Source: Gemmatimonadota bacterium
GTDB lineage: Bacteria; Gemmatimonadota; Gemmatimonadetes; Longimicrobiales; RSA9
Reading direction: 5' to 3'
NCBI GenBank assembly: GCA_012027055.1
Contig: VEPF01000233.1
Location: forward strand, 23,768 to 33,206
Length of the DNA: 9,439 nucleotides
Position numbers and translations under genes: made by a program. Positions within the stretch are counted from its first letter, which is position 1, and every line of letters starts with the position of its first letter. The notes under the pieces are model-generated. The model worked only from the letters and a program-made list of their open reading frames with translations. It was not told where the DNA came from and did not search any database. Positions 7,053 to 9,439 of this stretch are shown one piece after another.

Positions 7053-7075
7053 GGCCCGGGACCGGGTCCCCGGCC
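7053..7075. repeat. GC-rich inverted repeat between restriction remnant and unknown gene
   Basis: GGCCCGGGAC and GTCCCCGGCC flank a three-base CGG loop and pair at nine of ten positions, with one C:C mismatch. It fills most of the gap between the end of the restriction endonuclease remnant (7094) and the unknown gene (start 7013). There is no T-run on either strand, so it is not a typical intrinsic terminator. It could influence translation or RNA stability, or be chance in GC-rich DNA. Confidence 0.45.
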
Positions 7076-7093
7076 GTGCTGATATTACGCCTT

Positions 7094-7680
7094 CTACTGG
7101 CCGGAAGCCGGAGCAGGCAAGTGGAGCAGCCCGGAAATTTCCGCTCCGAGCCGCTGCGGGTCCCGGCACACGTGAAATCGCCAGGCCCCCAGCTTACCCC
7201 AGTGGTTCACCGCCCGCACCCAGCGCTTCGCGGCCTCATGCTTTGCCCGGTCCTCGTCGTTCTCCTCGCCCTTGATCTCCAGGATCACCTTCGAGCCATC
7301 GGCGAGCTTGACGATGAAGTCCGGGTAGTAGCTCTGCGGCAGCTTCAGGAACTCGTACGGGATGGCCAGCTCGAGCCGCTCGTTGCGCGCGTACGCAAAC
7401 ACCGCCGCTGATGCCTCGAGCCTGAACGCCGCGGCCTGCTCTCAGGAGTTGGTGTCCGCGGCCACGTGGCTGATGTGGCTCTTCACGGTGGCGAAACACG
7501 GCTTCACGGTCTTGAAGTCCACCCCACTCGTGTCCGCGATCGGCCGGTTGCGGTTGAGCAGCGGGAGCAGCGGCGGCTCGCCAGCCGCATCATCCGGGTG
7601 GATGTGCATGGTGAGCAGCTCGGCCACGCGGCGGGCGTAGCGCTCGAGCCCCAGCTCACGCGGGTCGCAGCCGCGGAAAG
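7094..7680 (-). pseudogene. type III restriction enzyme / DEAD helicase endonuclease, C-terminal remnant
   Basis: The frame reading from about 7680 down to TAG at 7096-7094 matches the C-terminal end of Res-type restriction helicases as I know them: FRGCDPRELGLERYARRVAE, then EPPLLPLLNRNRPIADT, VDFKTVKP, and after an in-frame TGA (7444-7442) EQAAAFRLEASAAVFAYARN. The nuclease core YYPDFIVKLADGSKVILEIK holds the PD...ExK residues of a PD-(D/E)XK endonuclease, followed by AVNHWGKLGAWRFHVCRDP. The TGA falls where I expect Trp before Glu-Gln, so a TGG-to-TGA change is likely. The large helicase part (several hundred residues) is missing: recognisable sequence stops near 7680, where an opposite-strand gene begins. 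It is therefore both truncated and interrupted. A C-terminal nuclease piece re-initiating near 7402 is possible but has no evident start signal. Type III Res is the likeliest family; a related helicase-nuclease is possible. Confidence 0.82.
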
Positions 7681-8496
7681 GTCCTCTGGCACCTGCGGGC
7701 TTTCCTGCCGGAGCTGGTACTCATCGGCGGCTGGGTACCTCACCTGTACCGGAAGTATGGTGGCTTCCGCGAGTGGTCGGCCGGCCTCTCCCGGACTGTC
7801 GCGCTCGATCTGCAGATCTCAGCTCCGCTGGAGCAAGCGGCGGACGAGACGCTGCCGGAGGCGCTGCAGCGAGCGGGCCTGGAGCCCACGGCGAACGGGG
7901 CGCTGTGGGAAGGCGGCAGGCCCAGGGCCCGCCTCGAGTTCATGACCGCGCACCGCGGCCCGGCGGAGAAGCAGGGTGACGTCGTCCAGGTCGCTGGCCA
8001 TCAGGGCCTGGCGGCGCTGTCGCTCGAAGGTCTCTCCCTGCTGCGGGACTTTGGCGCCGAGCTGTCGGTCCCCGTCGGCCGCGTGGGTGCAGCCGCTCAC
8101 TTTGTCAGCGTGCGTGTGCCCACACTGGGAGCTTACGTGGTGAACAAGGCGATCACTTTTCCTCGCCGCCCTGCCGAGCAGCGGGAGGGGCTGAGTCCGA
8201 AGCGCTCCAAGGACATACTCTAGCTTCGCGACCTGATGGCGGCCGGTGACGAGGTAGTGCTGCGCATCGGTCAGGATCTGGCTGACCTGGTGGAGGCGGG
8301 CCGCGCGGCCGATCTGCACCACGCCGCATCGAATGCTTATTTACTGCTGCACGGAGCCGTGAACCGCTACCTGGTGGAAGCAGCGGCCGCACTCGCGGAA
8401 CGGGAACGGCTCAGCCAGGGCGGAGCACGCGCCGACGCAGCAGGACGGATCGCCGATCTGCACGAGTTGCTACCGAACCCCCTGACGGGCACTTGA
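7681..8496 (+). pseudogene. nucleotidyltransferase-fold (AbiEii-like) protein, truncated and interrupted
   Basis: The plus-strand frame begins abruptly with VLWHLRAFLPELVLIGGWVP and HLYRKYGG, the GG(W) nucleotide-binding motif of stand-alone nucleotidyltransferases often found in defence loci. The following motif is TVALDL (around 7795-7812), where relatives have a DxD metal site such as TADLDL; here the first Asp is Ala. The body continues with VRVPTLGAYVVNKAITFPRR and SPKRSKDIL, then an in-frame TAG at 8221-8223, then LRDLMAAGDEVVLRIGQDL and on to TGA at 8494-8496. The TAG falls where family members, as I recall them, carry Tyr (KDLLYLRDL-like). The frame is open from 7615, but no ATG or GTG precedes the motif, so the N-terminal codons are lost at the junction with the restriction remnant. 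Missing start, altered active site and nonsense codon together indicate a dead gene. Exact subfamily is uncertain. Confidence 0.7.
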
Positions 8497-8618
8497 TCAC
8501 GGCCCGTGTCAGACCACCGCCAGAAGTGATGATGGCCGCTCCGACCCTTCCGGACAGACCTGCTTCGGAGCCTGCACTCCTTGTTCTCCCGACGACTCGT
8601 ACATCCCGACCTGGCACC
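8497..8618. other. convergent intergenic gap, no signal recognised
   Basis: This 122-base gap lies between the ends of the plus-strand nucleotidyltransferase remnant and the minus-strand IPT-domain gene. I looked for a bidirectional terminator. Only a six-base inverted repeat (CTCCGA/TCGGAG) with a long loop and no T-run is present, which is not convincing. Confidence 0.5.
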
Positions 8619-9439
8619 TCAGCGCGTCATGAGCACGCGGCAGATCGGCACGGCCGGTGGCGGCGGTGCGGGCACGCCTCGCACGGCACAGTTGGGGGCG
8701 GCAGCGGACCCGAGTCCCACGCCGTAGGCGAACTCCGTCTCCAGCTGCCCGTTTTCGGATCGCCACATCGCCGATTTGCCCGCAGCGTCCGTGACCGTCA
8801 CGTAGAGCCAGCGTAGCGGGGACCCGGCTTCCATGCTGAGCTTCCCGACGGTGGTCGATTGGGCCGTGGCCGAGCCTGACACGTCCAGGTTGAGCGAGTA
8901 CCAGCGGACGGTGTAGGCGCCCGTGCCCCCCGTGACGATCACCTGGTAGCTGACCGGGGCCGCCCCGTCCCAGGACGCGAGGAAGGTCGGGCCAGTGAAG
9001 GCGCTGACCGACAGGCTCTGGGCGACTGTGAAGGAGGCGGAGCCGCTCGCCCCATCGGGCCGCCGAACCGTCAGGCGATCGCTCACGATGGGAACGCCGG
9101 ACGGCACCCGGAAGGTGATCCGGGTCGCAGTCCACGAGAGGATGGCGGCCCCACTGATGACGTAATTGGCGAAACGGAGGTCGCCGGGTACCGTCCCGAA
9201 GCCAGTGCCGGTGACCAGTACCGTGTCACCGACGAGCGCTGGATTGGGCAGGACGACGTCGACCTGGACGGCTGACGGCAGGGTCAGCTCGACTTCGGCG
9301 AGACTCTGGGTCGTGGGCAGCAGGCGCGAAATGCTGGCGAGGCCGAAGTCGGCGGAATCGCGCGGTGCCCCTGGCGACGTCGGCAGGTACACGCGCACGA
9401 AGTACGGCTTGCCCGGGAATAGCCTGGGAACGGCGACTG
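8619..9439 (-). CDS. IPT/TIG and PKD-like domain protein, C-terminal 272 residues (runs off right edge)
   Basis: The frame is open to the right edge and ends at TGA (8621-8619). Numbering from the edge, residues about 58-140 form an IPT/TIG immunoglobulin-like domain: LPNPALVGDTVLVTGTGFG, ISGAAILSWTATRITFRVPS, then DRLTVRRPDG and SASFTV. Residues about 160-230 resemble a PKD/Ig-like fold (VTGGTGAYTVRWYSLNLD, WLYVTVTDAAGKSA). The tail has two cysteines flanking a Pro-rich stretch (NCAVRGVPAPPPPAVPICRV), possibly a disulphide. Such domains are typical of exported or cell-surface proteins, but the N-terminus with any signal peptide is outside the window. A GTG at 9398 could be read as a start, but coding sequence continues upstream (GKPYFVRVYLP spans it), so I treat it as internal. 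The function beyond a likely extracellular binding or adhesion role is unknown. Confidence 0.8.
   Translation of the reverse strand, partial: VAVPRLFPGKPYFVRVYLPTSPGAPRDSADFGLASISRLLPTTQSLAEVELTLPSAVQVDVVLPNPALVGDTVLVTGTGFGTVPGDLRFANYVISGAAILSWTATRITFRVPSGVPIVSDRLTVRRPDGASGSASFTVAQSLSVSAFTGPTFLASWDGAAPVSYQVIVTGGTGAYTVRWYSLNLDVSGSATAQSTTVGKLSMEAGSPLRWLYVTVTDAAGKSAMWRSENGQLETEFAYGVGLGSAAAPNCAVRGVPAPPPPAVPICRVLMTR

Noticed and set aside
6140..7411. Plus-strand open frame of 423 codons opposite the unknown gene and restriction remnant
   Set aside because: Composition is dominated by Arg, Pro, Ala and Gly with no motif; the opposite strand carries recognisable nuclease sequence and a balanced protein.
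7615..7680. Extending the nucleotidyltransferase gene upstream to 7615
   Set aside because: The frame is open but lacks ATG or GTG, and the opposite strand clearly encodes restriction-enzyme sequence there.
7442..8223. Recoding of TGA or TAG as an amino acid to rescue the two interrupted genes
   Set aside because: TGA is used as the normal stop of leuA, leuC, leuD and the IPT gene, TAG ends two others, and Trp is encoded by TGG throughout. Nonsense mutation is simpler.
8497..8618. Bidirectional terminator between the convergent gene ends
   Set aside because: Only a short inverted repeat with a long loop and no T-run on either strand was found.

Overview
The window is high-GC bacterial chromosomal DNA (roughly two thirds G+C by eye). 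Its genes use ATG starts, Shine-Dalgarno-like sequences and TGA/TAG stops. The organism cannot be fixed from the sequence alone. A high-GC Gram-negative lineage such as Gemmatimonadota is my best guess, because I recall a stand-alone isopropylmalate-synthase regulatory-domain gene and this type of restriction helicase from that group. This is an inference, not a demonstration.

Positions 1-5400 (minus strand) hold a compact leucine biosynthesis operon in the order leuA, a stand-alone LeuA/CimA-type regulatory-domain gene, leuC, leuD, leuB. leuB runs off the left edge. Each junction overlaps by 1-4 bases or has a 3-base gap, so the genes are almost certainly one transcript with coupled translation. 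LeuA makes 2-isopropylmalate, LeuCD isomerises it to 3-isopropylmalate, and LeuB oxidises it towards 2-ketoisocaproate. Upstream of leuA is a complete attenuation control region: a near-consensus promoter, a 36-residue leader peptide with 11 leucines, mutually exclusive RNA pairings, and a perfect 13-bp terminator hairpin followed by six U residues.

Positions 5451-8496 look like a decayed accessory or defence segment. An intact 520-residue protein of unknown function (minus strand) lies just downstream of the C-terminal remnant of a type III restriction / DEAD-helicase endonuclease. That remnant has a clear PD-(D/E)XK nuclease core but an in-frame TGA where relatives have Trp. It abuts, near 7680, an oppositely oriented nucleotidyltransferase-fold remnant with no start codon, an altered catalytic DxD motif and an in-frame TAG. 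The junction looks like a deletion that joined two truncated genes. The mix of an intact unknown gene and two dead neighbours suggests what is left of a multigene system.

Positions 8619-9439 (minus strand) carry the C-terminal part of a probably exported protein with an IPT/TIG domain and a PKD/Ig-like domain. Its start lies beyond the right edge. No tRNA, rRNA, CRISPR array or insertion sequence was seen.
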